From Chaunax sp. Z400 (lineage: Eukaryota > Chordata > Actinopteri > Lophiiformes > Chaunacidae), in NCBI GenBank assembly GCA_037577475.1, contig CM075184.1:12700094-12764093 (forward strand): DNA of 64,000 nt. Reading direction: 5' to 3'. Under the pieces are notes generated by a model. The model made no database searches. It was not told the origin of the DNA and saw only the letters and a list, made by a program, of their open reading frames with translations. The translations under genes were made by a program, and so were the position numbers. Numbering within the stretch: position 1 is the first letter of the stretch; each line of letters begins with the position of its first letter. Positions 1-11,824 of this stretch are shown in pieces.

Positions 1-1467
1 AACGTGAGCTCATATAAATATTTATTAACAAATCATTACAGAAGTTTCTATTGAACAACATGGACAAGCTTTATACTCATGGTGAAGACTGAATTAAGAA
101 ATAGATCACTTAGAATTTTTATTTTACATCTCTATCTGAAAATAATAGATACATATATATGTATATATATATATATATAAATACTAAATACATGAGATCA
201 TCAGCACCTACACAAAATGAAACAAGAGCCATCAGGAGATGGTATAGTCCCACATCATTAGCAGTCCTGTGATATTTTTCCTGACAGCCATGTTGGGGAA
301 CGAGGTGGACTTATTACAAAAAGAACCTGAACTTTGTCGTTACAGATGGGAGCTGTGAACTTTTTACCCCATACACAGGAGAAACAATGTTTTAGCAGTA
401 TTAGTTGCTCTGAACAGAGTCAGATATGTGCAAATGTTTATATAATGCATATTGCACAATCAGACAGATATACTGTACAAGATAAATGATATTTACCTTT
501 GTGCGATATGAGAAATACCACGCACTATATGCTTTAAGTCTAACATGCTTTGACAAAGGTACAGATATAATTGTGCAACTCAAAAAGATTCCTTTACACT
601 GTTGGGTTATGTTATATTGACCAGCTGAGTTAACATGTAACTTTGAAAGGAGAGAGGGAAAGCATGTGACCAGACACCATGTAAAAACATCTGCTTAGAC
701 TTCAGCAGAGGCTACAATACAGGATTCATTCTATTGGTGATCACCTCACTATTCATGGAGCACCATCATCAAGTCAAACATTTAAACTGCCAAAGACTTT
801 TATAAAAAACTGCAGAACTAATGTCATTCCTCTCAACCTCAGCTGTACTGTGTATTTAGTGCTCATGAGCAAATGGTGAACCTAGTAAATATTATCTGTT
901 AAAAATCTGCATGTTAACATCCTGACATTAGCATTTTACTCAAAATACAGCTGTACTTAATAACAGTGTCAAAGAGCTGCTAGCAATGCAACAAACTCTT
1001 TCTTTTTGATAAATAACTGGCTTAAAACACTAATTAATTAATTCAATCAATATAGGAATTACACTCAGTTAGTAATTTGTTCCCTGAAGTTACCAAACTT
1101 GCATTGAAATGAGTTAATTTTCTCTCTCTTTCCTTCCTTTTGGAGGGTGCAGTGCAAAATAACTAGGAAAAAAACATCTTTTCACCTAAAAAACATTCTA
1201 AAGTGAGCTTGTTGGCTACTGTTGTAAGCTAAAAGGACAATATGTTTTCAGTTACAGTTTGTTGTGACAGACAGAAAAGAAGCCCTTCTTGCTGTGACGG
1301 TGGAAAAACCTTTCACTCTCCTGCTCTAGCACGCTTTGGACTCCTCTGTGCTTCTATCTATAGCTTGGTGTTGTTTTTTCCATCACACCTCACCTGGAAC
1401 ATACAGCCACGCTGCGCTAATCAGCTAAAGCATTTTAATTCACAGCAACTGTGATGGAGGTGTTTAC
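1..1467 (-). other. gramd2a: Intron of gramd2a (partial), no exon seen
   Basis: This stretch follows the donor of the 1468-1566 exon on the minus strand. The next exon expected for the family continues the GRAM domain with a block like YxFVSLLSRDS. I searched the minus strand for it and did not find it, so it probably lies left of the window. The sequence is AT-rich and includes a short TA/TATG simple repeat at about 151-180. Nothing else recognisable was seen. Confidence 0.6.
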
Positions 1468-1566
1468 CTTCTGGCCGGTGTCTGTGGTAATAGCCAAGCC
1501 ATTAGGCACAAGTCCAGCTGTTTTGTGCTTCTTCACCAGCCTCACGGAAACGACAGGGATAGCGAC
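1468..1566 (-). CDS. gramd2a: gramd2a exon, distal half of the GRAM domain
   Basis: This 99-nt exon is 33 whole codons (phase 0 at both ends). The acceptor reads TTTATAG and the donor reads AAG|GTAAAC on the minus strand. It encodes VAIPVVSVRLVKKHKTAG followed by LVPNGLAITTDTGQK. From memory, human GRAMD2A has VIPVVSVQMIKKHK and LLPNGLAITTNTSQK at this place. GRAMD2A is a membrane-anchored protein of endoplasmic reticulum-plasma membrane contact sites; its GRAM domain binds phosphoinositides. The similarity to GRAMD2B or GRAMD1 proteins is clearly weaker. This is the last exon of the gene inside the window; the C-terminal part with the transmembrane segment lies further left. Confidence 0.9.
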
Positions 1567-1663
1567 CTATAAACAGATGGAAAACGGGACAAAAACAGCA
1601 TTTGTGAGGAGAAACTCAGATTTTAGGAGGCACACCAAAAAGCTGACAATGAGAATTATAGGC

Positions 1664-2373
1664 ACAACCCTGATTCCAAAAAAGTTGGGATGAACAATGT
1701 TGGGAAAACATCAATAAAACAGAATGTGATAATTTCCTAATCCGTTTTTGACATTCAATTCAATTGAAAACAATACAAAGACAATATATCTAAAGCTGTA
1801 CCTCATCAACTTCATTGATTTTTGTAAATATATATGCTTATTCTGAGGTTGGAAAAGTGGCAACAAAAGACTGATACGAGATGTGTAAAGCTTAAAAATC
1901 ACCTGATTGGATCATTCCACTGATAACGAGGTTAATTGTAAACAGGTGACAGTATCATGATTGAGTATGAAAGGGGCATCTGTGTGGACAAAACAGTCCA
2001 ACGGTTTAAGAACAACGTTCCTCAGTGCAAAATTGCAGAAGAATTTGAGGATTTGACCATCTACAGACCATAATATCATTAAAAGATTCAGAGAAACAAG
2101 AGAAAGGAAGGAAGAAACTGCCTCAGGCAGCACTGCATTAAAAACCAACATGATTCTATGAAGCATGTTACTACATGGGCTCAGGAACACTTTGAGAATC
2201 ATTGTCTGTAAACACAGTTCATCGCTGCATCGACAAACGTTAAGACTCTACTATGTGAGGTTTAAGCCATTTATCAACATCATGCAGAAAAGCTGCTGAC
2301 TTCTCTGGGCCTGATCTCATCTGAGATGGACTGATGTAAAGTGGAAAAGACAGTTTTTGGGTTTGGGGTTGTA
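1664..2373 (+). mobile_element. Decayed Tc1-like DNA transposon
   Basis: The left end reads acaaccctgattccaaaaaa and the right end at about 2350-2373 is a degraded inverted copy finishing ggggttgta. Between them are plus-strand fragments of a Tc1-type transposase in broken frames. They include a helix-turn-helix part near 2000-2095 (readable as HNIIKRFRE-like) and a segment near 2125-2230 with TTWAQEHF-like and KPFIN-like pieces. Frameshifts and stops prevent any full reading, and the catalytic part is deleted, so the copy is dead. It is inserted in a gramd2a intron, opposite in orientation to the gene. Confidence 0.75.
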
Positions 2374-2819
2374 ATAAACAAACAACATTGTGATTTGAGT
2401 AAAATACATTCAGGAAACCCCCTTGGAGAAAATCAGTGGTGGACATGAAACGTGTCTAGTTTCAGTCAGAATGTGAAGAATGCAGTCTGAATAAGAAGCT
2501 TATTGTCACTCAGATGTCAGGAGAGGTTTGGTTTCCACGAAGTCGAGGAAAAAGGAACAATGAACAACATAAAAGAGAAAATCACATCACTGGTTCAGGT
2601 TCTGGGTTCAGTAAGTCCACCTGTTCCATGGTTCTACCTGGTACATCACTTCTTATGCAGAGACATATTCTATATGGGAGAGTGACACTGGAAATCAGTG
2701 TCAATCAATTACCCTGCGTGACTTTCAGTCAAATAACATGACAGGTTGTCCAATCAGCTTGTCACCGGGAGTCACTCGGTTTAGGTTTATGAAGCTGTCT
2801 ATCTGTCAGTCGGTCGTAC

Positions 2820-2923
2820 CTTAATGTCCTTGCCGAAGAGGTTGGCATAGAAACACAACCAGTTTCTGGAAATGTACAGACGGCCTTGTAGAAGGATGTC
2901 TCTGAGAAGAGCACAGGAGTACA
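2820..2923 (-). CDS. gramd2a: gramd2a exon, core of the GRAM domain
   Basis: The exon is 104 nt, entering with 2 bases to complete a Val codon and leaving in phase 0. The acceptor is CTCTCTTCAG and the donor is AAG|GTACGA on the minus strand. It encodes VYSCALLRDILLQGRLYIS then RNWLCFYANLFGKDIK. The pattern SCAL-RD-LLQGRLYIS-NWLCF-A-LFGKDIK is the signature centre of the GRAMD2-type GRAM domain, which folds like a PH domain and binds lipid. It joins in frame to 4107-4179 upstream and 1468-1566 downstream. No stop or frameshift is present, so the gene looks functional here. Confidence 0.93.
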
Positions 2924-4106
2924 CTGAAGAGAGGAGAGACAGAAACATGTTTTCTCATCCTCTTTCAGACAGGAAAGCACACAGGGTTATTACAACAATA
3001 TCTCTGAAGCATCCATATTTAGAAAATTCATTCAACTCTAAAATTTACATGGATCTATTTTGATGGGCTGCACAAAGCATCAGAGTTTATGGTAAAGCAG
3101 GTTGAACTGTGCTAACAGAGGAGTTGATTCTGTGCACCAGAACTTGGTCATTCTGGAATCTGAGAGTTTACGTGTTTCATATTTTAACCAGATTCAGCAG
3201 AACTGAAGCAAGAAAAAAGTCAAAGCAGAAAAGAAATAGCTGCTTATTATAATTTCATTAGTATTTGAGTAGGATTTTTTTTATTCACGTACAAACGTCA
3301 TTGTTGAAGATGCAGTACAGCATGAAAGCTGCTCATAACTCTCATTTTCTTTGTATTTCTACCAGAATTTTCCCACAATCTGAATATAAACACCCATTTA
3401 ACTGGATTCAAGACCGCTAAAGGACACTTAAAGCAGTTTTTAAAGATACCTTGTTACGACACCTCCTTCGTCTGCCTCAGTGTTAAGGAAAATTCTGGCA
3501 TACTAGAATACTAAAAATATTGCAGAACAATGTGAATAAATATAGAATGTGTGAAGACAATGAAATTTAAGTGTGGATTTAATAGACCTTTTGAAAATGC
3601 AGCTTCCATCATTCAATGAACTTTGGATCAGATTTGAACAGCAATAAATCATTATTGTTTATTTTGTTCTGACAAATAAGTTAATTATTTAGCCTTTGCA
3701 GTACCAGAGAATTGTTAAAATGGTGACAGGTGGCTTCTTAAAGCTGGATGTTTTGCCCACATAACACTCCAAAGCCGAAAGATATATTAAATACGATTAT
3801 ATAAAAAATGTATAATACAATATAAAACAATGTAAAACAAAAAAGCAGTAAAAAAAAAAAAAAGAAGAGGAGATATCTGATATTTAATAAAGGCTTATCA
3901 GTCTAATCTTGTTACTTTATACTAGCAGAGTTAAATAGAGAATAATTAAAATAGGCTGAGAGGAAAATGGAAACAAGGATAAATGCATAACAGGTAAATT
4001 ACAGCAAAGCTGACGCATGGCATCCATTTACATAAACAAGTAGGTCAATGATGACTCAGCAGAAAACACATCTTAAAGTTTTTCTTCAGGGTGAAACGGT
4101 CCGTAC
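2924..4106 (-). other. gramd2a: Intron of gramd2a
   Basis: The intron runs between two well-supported exons, with donor GTACGG at 4106 and acceptor TCTTCAG at 2924. It is AT-rich with an A-run at 3850-3863. No conserved coding segment, promoter or structured RNA was recognised. Confidence 0.8.
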
Positions 4107-4179
4107 CTTTCATGAGGATCTCATCCTTGGGCACGCACTGGAACAGTTTGTGGTACTGCGAGTTGTACTTGCTAACAGT
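4107..4179 (-). CDS. gramd2a: gramd2a exon, start of the GRAM domain
   Basis: This 73-nt exon has 24 codons plus one base, with acceptor CCCTCTGCACAG and donor AAAG|GTACGG on the minus strand. It encodes TVSKYNSQYHKLFQCVPK then DEILMK. Human GRAMD2A, from memory, has LNKYNQQYHKLFKDIP at the same place. The entry phase matches the 5691-5748 exon exactly, and the trailing G completes the Val codon of the next exon. The same reading frame stays open upstream of the acceptor to 4413, which leaves room for an alternative first exon; see the finding for 4180-4413. Confidence 0.92.
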
Positions 4180-4480
4180 CTGTGCAGAGGGACAGGGCAG
4201 AGTCATGAGCAGCTCCTTGGTGGACCGGCCTGCTTGCACAGCACCAGCAACGCCGGCCACTCCAGCACCACTGGCCACTCTGGCTCGGCTCGCCGCAGAC
4301 ACCACCCTCTCCCTCAACGGACGAGAGCTCTGCACCAGGCTCAGCACGTTGGCACCGTACACACACACACACTCGCGCACATCCAGGGCCTGGAGCAAGC
4401 CGCTGCAAGACACACACTGTTCCCCTGACGCCAGTCAGTATCCTGGGTCGAGACGGAGGACGGCCTCCATGCAACTAACT
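4180..4480 (-). other. GC-rich intronic segment with an open frame into the next exon
   Basis: This segment lies between two gramd2a exons and is far richer in G, C and CpG than its surroundings. On the minus strand the frame of the following exon stays open upstream of the acceptor for about 78 codons. An in-frame ATG at 4206-4204 lies nine codons before the acceptor. The peptide is Ala/Gly/Val/Arg-rich and matches nothing I know. It may be intronic sequence kept GC-rich by chance, or a promoter with an alternative first exon. A CA/TG-rich tract starts at about 4360. Confidence 0.35.
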
Positions 4481-5690
4481 CTACTCTACATCTACAAACA
4501 CACACCTGGCTCACAGACACACACACACACCCCTACTGTACACTACGACAGAGTTACAGCAGCAACACCTCGGTTTACAGCCGCTGAGGTCTTTCTCAGA
4601 AAACACAAGGCTCTCTTTCTCTGTCTCAGATGCACCAGTGACTGCACAGTATGCAGGACCCAGCGGACTCCCTCCCTCTCCCTCCTCTACACACATACAC
4701 ACACTCTGGCCTTCATCACACTGAGCTGAAAAAAAAAAACAGCAGCCACTCTCATACAGCAGGTACTCCATTACTCTCACTTTTCTGTCTCTGCCCACAC
4801 CTTTACCTCCCTCTGTTTGTCAGCTTCTCCTCCTGTCTGGTGCATCACTTTTCAACGAACACCATACATCTTCATCCCTGAACACACAAGTGGTCTGATT
4901 CATGTCTCTCTCTCTCCTCGGCTCAAACACACCTCCATGTCTAAACATCTCCACCACCAGTAGATCTTTCCCTATTTGTCCGTCCAGTCCTCGACTCATA
5001 TTTGTTTGGTGTTGTCTGCTGCTCCTGTTTTTGACTTTCTATTAATAGCTCAAAATAGAGCCGCTTCTGTCCTCAGGAATACGGAGCTTACAGTAGGTTA
5101 GAGAAATGGAGAGGGCTTTATCAACACTTGGGAAAACAACGGCATTAATCTTAACTGTTATGTAAACTTGACTGTAAATGTTGATTTAATAATGTTCTGG
5201 TATAGTAAATGATGATAAGTTTGAGGTGTTATTGTCACAAGGGGTTAAAGTAGGATGTGGGGTGACGGGGTAATTCTGCTGTAGCAGCAAGAGTCAAACT
5301 ACATCCAGAGAAAATATGTTATTTAAAGAATGAATATATATACTGTATATTATACATTTAGGCTGTGCCTTCAGTTTGCAAAAAGGAGAGTAATCAATGG
5401 AAAACAACATCATTAACGCAGGTTCTCTTCTATATGTGTTTTAAGACAAAACAATGTATTCATTTGTGTCTATTTATTTGCAGAACTAAGCTTGAAACAT
5501 ATTTCAGAATTACATAAAAGAAATGCCAAAAATCAAGAATCACAAAAAGTAATGGTAATTTTCTACTCAGGCAGAAAGCAGCGTTTTAACAGGGAGTGCC
5601 ACTTTTATTATTGAATAAACACTGAGGTAAAAACTGGTAGGACTTGCTCCGCTCACAGACATGCAACAACAAGGATCAGAAGAAACTCAC

Positions 5691-5748
5691 CGATCCCCGA
5701 TAACATTTCTTCACATCTTCATAGGACAGGTCTTCAATCAGCTGTAGC
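5691..5748 (-). CDS. gramd2a: gramd2a exon upstream of the GRAM domain
   Basis: The exon is 58 nt, one base plus 19 codons, with acceptor CCATCACAG and donor TCG|GTGAGT on the minus strand. It encodes LQLIEDLSYEDVKKCYRGS. Human GRAMD2A, from memory, has GLKGEEIKKCGREG just before the same GRAM start, so the E-x-x-K-K-C core is retained. The exit phase fits 4107-4179. The entry requires two bases from the preceding exon, which the candidate exon at 14483-14587 supplies (AG plus G gives Arg). Confidence 0.85.
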
Positions 5749-8021
5749 CTGTGATGGAGTGAAGAATACGCCTAGAATTAAAATTACACTTCTTAAGATG
5801 CATGTTTAGCTCCCAATAACGATAATGACGATAATAACGATGGTGTATGCAAAATATAGCACGCACCTGCAAGTCTTCTCAATGTGCTACTATGGACAAA
5901 ACAAATGATTACAGCACATTTGAAGGCATATTGTCTTTTTCATCTGTCCAGCATGACACATGGTGGTTAGCCTATGTATGTGTGTGTGCGTGTGTGTTTG
6001 TGTGCAGTATGTGTGCATCTCTGTTCATGCACATTGCATGATAATCTTCTAGTTGGGTCAAAGCTTCCACATGACGAGTTAATCATCAATGCATAACTGA
6101 TAGACACTGGCATTGAGCTGGCCTCAGCAGGAGACGTCAGAGGAGTGCAGCAGATGTCACAGCATGATACTCATATCTGCTGCTAATGCAGACAGAACCA
6201 CTCAACATACACTATAATGTCAAATGTCATTGAAATGAACTGCTGTTCCAGTTAAGTTGCTTTAAAAAAACACAACAACATGCATTCAGCAACAGAGTCT
6301 GAAAGGTTAAATGTTTTGAGCGATTCGTTTCTGGCAGTCTTCCCCTTCTTCCTGTACCTTTCTATGAATGCTTCTGGAGGTGATTGGCAGCAAGAAGAGC
6401 ACAAGGTAACACAGTGCTGATATGACACCATGAGATCCTGACAAAACAGATGCTCTGGCGAAGCTAAATTGCTGCCTCATGTTTGCTGTGATGGATTATC
6501 TAACGCTGTGGAATCCATTTTTAACCGTCAACAGAGAAAGGCATCAGCTGAAGGGAGGAAAGTGATTCCTGACATCCTCAACTACAGACAGTCCATCTGA
6601 GGTAATGTGGAGGGTAAAGGAGACTGTTATATTTGTGTATTTGCAATAAAACAATTATTATAATAATAAAAAAATGAAAACCAATTAAAGTTTCCATGCT
6701 AAAAGCTTTTCTCCAGTGTGAAATTGAAAATATAGCATTGTTACTGTTTGCCATCAAAGGTGGACTCTTATTATACTTATATACTATTTTTGAGGTACTC
6801 ATTTATACCTCATTTATTGAGGTAATCATTTATACATTAAACATATTAATGTTACTTTTCTGTAACAAATGGTATTTGTTTTTGATTATTTTTGTATTGT
6901 TTACATTTTTAAGTTAAAATATTTTATTATGTCTTCCTGTGTGAAGCACTTTGTAACTTTATTTTTGAAAAGTGCTACATAAATAAAGTTATTATTATAT
7001 AATCTGGTTACAAAATATGCAGTTTTATTACCCAACAGTATAGACGTGTAGACACAGTTGTTATAATTTGATCTATCTCTCTGAAGCCGGTGTTTGGTTT
7101 GTCATTTCTGGGCTCCTGCAGACACGTGGAGCAGGACTCCATGGACGAGGATCTGCTCCAACTGCAGATTGGAATTCTTATTTTAAAGCAACAAAAACAC
7201 TATAATTCTTTTTTTTCTTCAGGTAATTATAGACTAATGAAACCATAGTATGAATACTATATTCCATTTCTGCAAACAGGTCCATTGAATCCTTCACACA
7301 AGACCTTTAAGAGCATTTTTATAAGATTCTCTTTTTCAGATGAGTCAGTTGGAAACATTAAAATGTCAGTCAGCAACAGCACCTTCAGGCCATGAAGCTA
7401 ATGTTAGCTTAATTAGGTAGACAAACAGAAGTCACCAGCTGGAAATCAGATGTTTTTGTTCACCTTTGTTTGTAATCAAGGACCTTTTTTTCAAAATAAG
7501 AAGAGTTTTGATGGCAAATCTGCTGCTGTTGTCATAGTAACCTGCATACATGACATGAGATAACAGAGATGCTGACTGAGGTAGCTAAAAGGGGGGGCTA
7601 ACAGGCTGATCTTGAAAAGCTGGACAAGCTTACTCAGCATGTAAATGTTTTCTCAACACGCCTGTGATTCAGCAGAGAATTCATAATGTGACATCACCAT
7701 ATTTGTATACTCCTTAAAGTCGTCCTTTACAGCACTGAGCAAGATTTAATTAGGCTAAAATATGCATAACTGTAGCCTCTATAGCAGCTGGGCTGTCAGT
7801 GACCTGCTCTGAGGAGACTCTGTTCTGACAGTGTGACCTCAGTCCTCTCCTCGACTCTGCAGCTTCCTTCTCTGTTGCCTCTCATAGTTAAACTCAGCGG
7901 AGATGAAACTCTGACCGCTGCCTGTCATGATGATATTTATGTCAGAGAAATACTGATTTCTATATCTGAATGCATAGAAAAGAATTATATTTCTTTAAAA
8001 AGTGTATAGTTTCAATAACGT
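5749..8021. other. Non-coding sequence, probable gramd2a intron
   Basis: No coding segment was recognised on either strand. It contains TG-rich simple sequence near 5977-6006 and a repeat tail at 6935-6998. If the 14483-14587 exon is real, the whole interval is intron. Confidence 0.5.
6935..6998 (+). repeat. 3' tail of a fish retroposon-like repeat
   Basis: The segment tgtgaagcactttgtaactt followed by an agtgctacataaataaag motif and a TTA-repeat end is a tail seen at the 3' end of many interspersed fish repeats. Only the tail is clear; the body could not be delimited. Confidence 0.45.
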
Positions 8022-8585
8022 TTTATTTTTATTTATTTAACCTTTATTCATACAGGTAATCCCATTGAGACACAAGGTCTCATTCTCAAGAATTTTTTAG
8101 TAAAAATACTACAAACAGGAACAAATTTCCATAGCTTTTTCCAACGTCCTTAAAATAAGTTTAAAATCCCTGCGTGGGATCAAGCTGGACAGCTTCAGAT
8201 CCTGCTGTAATGTATTCCAGGTTGAAGGTGCAGAGTATGAAAAGGCCTTTTTGCCAAGCTCTGTACGGACTGAGGGAACACTGAAGGTTATAAAGGCCTG
8301 GGAGCGAAGGCTACGACTACACTGTTTACGTGACATGTAAGAGGATAAGTATGAAGGGAGCAGACCATGGATGGATCTGTAAATGAAGGTATACCAATGC
8401 AGTAGTCTACGTGTGGATAATGATGACCAGTTGACCAGAGAGCACAGAGTGCAGTGGTGGGTGAGAGGTTTACATCCTGTTATGAATCTTAGTGCTCCGT
8501 GATAAACAGCATCCAACATCTGTAAAGAGCTGGCAGAGGCGTTCATGTAAATAATGTCATAATAGTCAAGAAGCGGTAAGAAAGT
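8022..8585 (-). mobile_element. 5'-truncated L2/CR1-type LINE, 3' end with C-terminal ORF
   Basis: On the minus strand an uninterrupted frame runs from about 8582 to the stop at 8109. It begins LPLLDYYDIIYM and continues with LDAVYHGALRFITGC, then VPSVRTELGKKAFSYSAP and STWNTLQQDLKL. This is the region after the reverse-transcriptase domain of L2-like LINEs in fish. After the stop comes a short 3' UTR with the palindromic gagac...gtctc stem and an AAATAAAT-type tail ending near 8022. The RT catalytic motif and endonuclease are absent, so the copy cannot move by itself. The intact reading frame suggests a fairly young insertion. Confidence 0.85.
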
Positions 8586-9776
8586 TGTGGCAATGATTTA
8601 CAAAAGTGTTAATGAGGCCATAAAGTAGTAATATCCTTTATACAATCATGTGCTTCACAATGTGGTGAACCTCTCCCCATTTGTTTGTTTATTTGTTTTT
8701 CTGATTGTCCACAACATATCTCCAAAAGTTGTCAACAGATTCTGATGAAGTTTTGTGTAACTGTGAACAAGGAGGAGTTGATTCACATTTGATGTGGATC
8801 CAGGTGCAGATGAGGATTTTGGATCACTTCTTTATGACTTCTTTGTACGAGATAAGGTCTTTTATAACATTTTCCCGATATCATAAAAAGACAATAGGCC
8901 AATCAAAAAAATAAAAAATACAAAGACATGGACAAGTCATGATATTCCATTACTATTCACATCCAGATCCAAATCATAATCTGGGGGGGGGGGTAATATG
9001 CATTGGTTAACAGTACGGTAACAAAGAGGGGTAGAGACACAGCACTGTCACCAATATGTTGCTGAAATAACGCAGATTCAAATTAATTTTATGTATCTGT
9101 GAAAAGTAAGAATTCATATCTACAGTAGATGAAAAATAGATCTGGATCTGCAATTATGGAAAACAATGTTTCAATTGATAATTTATAAACTGCTGATGAT
9201 AAACACATGATTCAAATGCTCGGAGCAGATTCACAGGCTCAGTGATGTGGTGGTTAATGTGGCATGAGGCAGATCTGAGTTTGAGCTACAGTTTTGTACA
9301 ACATTTTATTTGTGATAATTGGTGGACTAGTTTAAGACATGTTGCTGGCATCAAATCTAGAATAAGCACATATTTACCATAATCAATGAAGTGATTTAGG
9401 GAAAATATTGATCATATTGTCTTTGTACTGGTTTAAATTGAGTATATCTAAAAAAGGGTAAGCAAATTATCACATTCCCCTTTTTTAATTGGGGCTGTAA
9501 TATTAATATCAATCCATATCTGGTAAACACTACTGTGCTAAACAGGACATTTGTTCAAGGTTTCATCTTGATAAGTGTCTGAGGTAACAAACCCTTTCAT
9601 TTTATAATATTATCATAATTATATGGCTTTATTGAAAAAGATAGTCTAAAATGAAAATAAATAAAACCATGGGTTTGTGCACAAATGTGCAATAAAGCTG
9701 AGAGGGAAGCTGAGAGGTGAGAGGAAGAGAGTGGGACACCAAAAAAGGGATAAGATGATGGTGAGAATGGCAGATC

Positions 9777-9797
9777 AGAGAGAGAGAGAGAGAGAGA
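9777..9797. repeat. (AG)n microsatellite
   Basis: About ten AG units lie inside a longer purine-rich stretch (about 9695-9797). Confidence 0.9.
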
Positions 9798-10307
9798 TAT
9801 TAAGAACAGAAAGATGTTCATAAAGAATAATAAAAAAAAAGACCATAACGATGAACGATGAACTTAAGCAGCTGTTTTCTCCTGCGACAATACAAAGCAT
9901 ATTATAAGCTGCAAACATCTGGCACGGTTACACTATATGTACAACATGTGAGGCTTTGACACAATGATGTAAACAGGACGTAGCTTTAAACAGTACGACA
10001 GTCCTAAAAGTGCCACGAATGAAAACAACAACTGAGCTCATATGACAACAAATCCATCACCTGGAAACTCCACACATGAAAACTGTGACATGACGTCAAA
10101 ACCCCTGGAAAAACCAGCATGTGGGCCTCGACCTGTCTTTTTTTTGGTCAAACCACTTCTTCCAAAGTCAAGAGTCAATAATATCAGCTTCACAAAGGAG
10201 AATTTTTCCATGGTTGTTGTACTGAACTGGCATTTATTGCACAGGTGATGCTGTTTTTCCATCCACACTGTGCTGAGGTGTAATGTGACTCACATGATAT
10301 ACTGCAT

Positions 10308-10845
10308 CTTCAACAGGAGTATTCACATCCTTTACTTGCAGTAAGTTTAAGTAACAATACAAGAAAAGTACTTAAGTACAAGTACAAGCCTGGCATTCAA
10401 AATCCTTCTTAAGTAGCAGTACAGAAGTGGTTTTGGCAAAAAAATACTCATTCTACAAAAAATGACTGATAAAGTATATGTAGTATATATTAAATAATAT
10501 ATTGTTGTTACTGATGTAGCATTTTGTGTAGATGAGGTGGTGCTGGTTTAGTTTCAATGACTCCGGTGACATCCCTGTAATCTGTAATATTTCTGTGAAT
10601 TATTGGATAATTGGACTTTTATTAGCTTCTGATATGTTTCTTATTTAAAATATTGATTTGAAATGCAATTATAGCCATCAGACAAATACAGTGGGGTAAA
10701 AAGTACAATTATCACCCTCTGAAATATAGTAGAGAAGTATAAAGTAGCATTAGCATAAAGTGGAAAGACTCAAGTACATGTACCACATAACTGTACATAA
10801 GTACAATATTTGAATAAATCTACTTAGTTCCTTTCTTCCACAGAT
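10308..10845. repeat. Interspersed repeat with 'aagtac' motifs
   Basis: Both flanks carry repeated aagtac/gtactt words (near 10360-10410 and 10730-10830), ending with a tgaataaatctacttagttc-like motif. Related words recur in this window at about 21870-22400, 22845-22910 and 29455-29815, which supports a dispersed family. The near-palindromic ends suggest a non-autonomous DNA element, but I cannot name the family. Confidence 0.5.
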
Positions 10846-11351
10846 CTTCAAGCATCAGGACATTTAGTTTTTACGTCTCTATTGTTACTCTACTGTCACC
10901 CTCTCCTTACATTGGAGAGTCAGAGACTGGCAGGGATCCAGAAGTCAGGCTGGAAAAAGACCAAAGCAGGGTTAAAGGCTGACGTGTCAGAGAGCAGAGG
11001 AGGGTTGACAGATGCTGATGGGATGAAACAGAGCAGTTGTCTGCTCTCCTGCTGGATCTGCTGCACACCTCATGTACAGCATGCTTTAACACACATCCAT
11101 CGCTCAACATCACATAATCTCTTCAAAACAGCAGTAAGAAAATCTCTGCAACCATCTAAAACCTCTAAAATGGCAAAAAAATAATGTCATCCCTCCTGCG
11201 CCAGTTAAAAGTGAAAACATTCCTTATGTTGCTACTTGTGCTTTCCACTGCAACAAAAACATCTTGTGGGGGATTTACTTCCAAAATGCACATATCTTGT
11301 ACATTAAACATGCATGTCCAAAATACAAAATGTATGAGATGTATATCTTTA

Positions 11352-11455
11352 ATGTAGGGCTGTGTATCGACAAGAATCTGGTGATATAATGCATAAAACA
11401 ATGGAAAGGTTATGGTTCGGTATATTGTAATATATTGTGATACTGTGTTATGATT
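11352..11455. repeat. hAT-like element relic
   Basis: The motif tagggctgtgtatcgacaag followed by atatt-g-gatac repeats resembles one end of hAT-type elements in fish, which begin TAGGG/CAGGG and carry repeated GATAC words. The other end was not located. Confidence 0.4.
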
Positions 11456-11816
11456 TTTTTTAAAGATCTAGAACAGTGGGAATGCATTAGCATTCATCAT
11501 TCTTCCTATAACATCAAACATAACAGCACTACCTTCTGTGCAATCTGAGAGAAGATGCTTCTATCAGCAACATGGATTTAGAAAACAGGATACCTAATAA
11601 TTGATCCATAACCAAACTAATTTACAGCAGAAATGGGGTCAAAAGAGGAGTCAGAGCTACCCTCTGTTTAACCTTTCCAATATTTCATTATTTTAGCTTG
11701 TCCTAGATGTGCAAATCCATCATTTTCCTCATTAAAGCCACCCTCCTAGTAAATCCAGCCCATTATCTTGTGGCCATGTTATGAACAATAGTACATGCTG
11801 CCTGCTGGTTGCTGCC

Positions 11817-11824
11817 TATAAATA
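11817..11824 (+). promoter_or_regulatory. TATA-box-like site
   Basis: TATAAATA sits in a cctaTAAATAgg context with a GC-richer segment following. No gene could be assigned downstream on the plus strand. A short segment with an acceptor-like cctttacgcag and a donor-like ctag|gtgaac lies at 11950-12000. The evidence is weak. Confidence 0.2.

Noticed and set aside
4091..4729. 212-codon plus-strand open frame rich in Thr/Ser/His/Pro
   Set aside because: It overlaps a real gramd2a exon on the other strand and runs into CA-rich simple sequence; no domain or splice support.
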